35,318 nt of DNA from Pseudomonadota bacterium (lineage in GTDB: Bacteria > Pseudomonadota > Alphaproteobacteria > Sphingomonadales > SMXR01), in the NCBI GenBank assembly GCA_022566215.1, contig JADFJJ010000017.1, forward strand, positions 1-35,318, written 5' to 3'. Each line of letters opens with the position of its first letter. Within the stretch, counting starts at the first letter, position 1. Below, one piece after another: positions 35,189 to 35,318 of this stretch. The position numbers were made by a program, and so were the translations under genes. The notes beneath the pieces are model-generated. The model saw only the letters and a list, made by a program, of their open reading frames with translations, searched no databases and was not told the DNA's origin.

Positions 35189-35318
35189 TGCCGGGGTTAA
35201 GTTTCTCGTGAACCCTGTCAAACAAGACCTCCAGATCATAGGGTTTGGAAAGAAGCTCCTCCCCTTCCCTGAGCAAGCCGTTCCTCTTAATCGCCCTGCC
35301 GGTATAGCCGCTGGAATA
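35178..35318 (-). CDS. C-terminal end of a receiver-domain protein (probably hybrid histidine kinase), partial
   Basis: Manual minus-strand translation from window edge: YSSGYTGRAIKRNGLLREGEELLSKPYDLEVLFDRVHEKLNPGKNR-stop; SGY...SKPY is typical of hybrid-kinase receivers. Confidence 0.7.
   Translation of the reverse strand, partial: YSSGYTGRAIKRNGLLREGEELLSKPYDLEVLFDRVHEKLNPGKNR

Noticed and set aside
1-35318. Prophage, transposase, integrase, rRNA or tRNA genes
   Set aside because: No recognisable transposase/integrase motifs or conserved RNA gene sequences found on reading either strand.

Overview
Window from a GC-rich, probably alphaproteobacterial chromosome (inferred from gene content). 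Most of it is housekeeping or metabolic: tlyA, ispA, xseB, Sua5/TsaC, FAD-linked oxidase, glutaryl-CoA dehydrogenase-type acyl-CoA dehydrogenase, DoxX, 2-hydroxyacid dehydrogenase, gamma-carbonic anhydrase, threonine synthase, maiA, D-aminoacylase-like amidohydrolase, M28 peptidase, PgsA-like protein, FdhD, SDR/AhpD-like/LysR, YdeP-type molybdopterin oxidoreductase, histidine kinases, MscS. The most interesting parts are: (1) five Fe(II)/2-oxoglutarate dioxygenase-fold genes within about 7.6 kb. Three are tandem paralogues, and the first of these has lost all three iron ligands; they lie behind a perfect FNR-type box and a leader with competing helices. Two are Sel1-repeat/prolyl-4-hydroxylase fusions. 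(2) fdhD preceded by a second perfect FNR box (exact reverse complement of the first) and a structured, terminator-bearing leader that may be a Moco-type riboswitch. (3) A decayed duplication of a histidine-kinase/fdhF unit, with a frameshifted fdhF 5' remnant next to a kinase with degenerate motifs. (4) An orphan HlyC-like toxin acyltransferase homologue with a histone H1-like A/K/P tail. (5) An M28 peptidase fused to an SRPBCC domain of visibly different base composition. (6) An unexplained intergenic region with nested hairpins and a DnaA-box cluster. All calls come from reading the sequence and from recalled family motifs; no searches were run.
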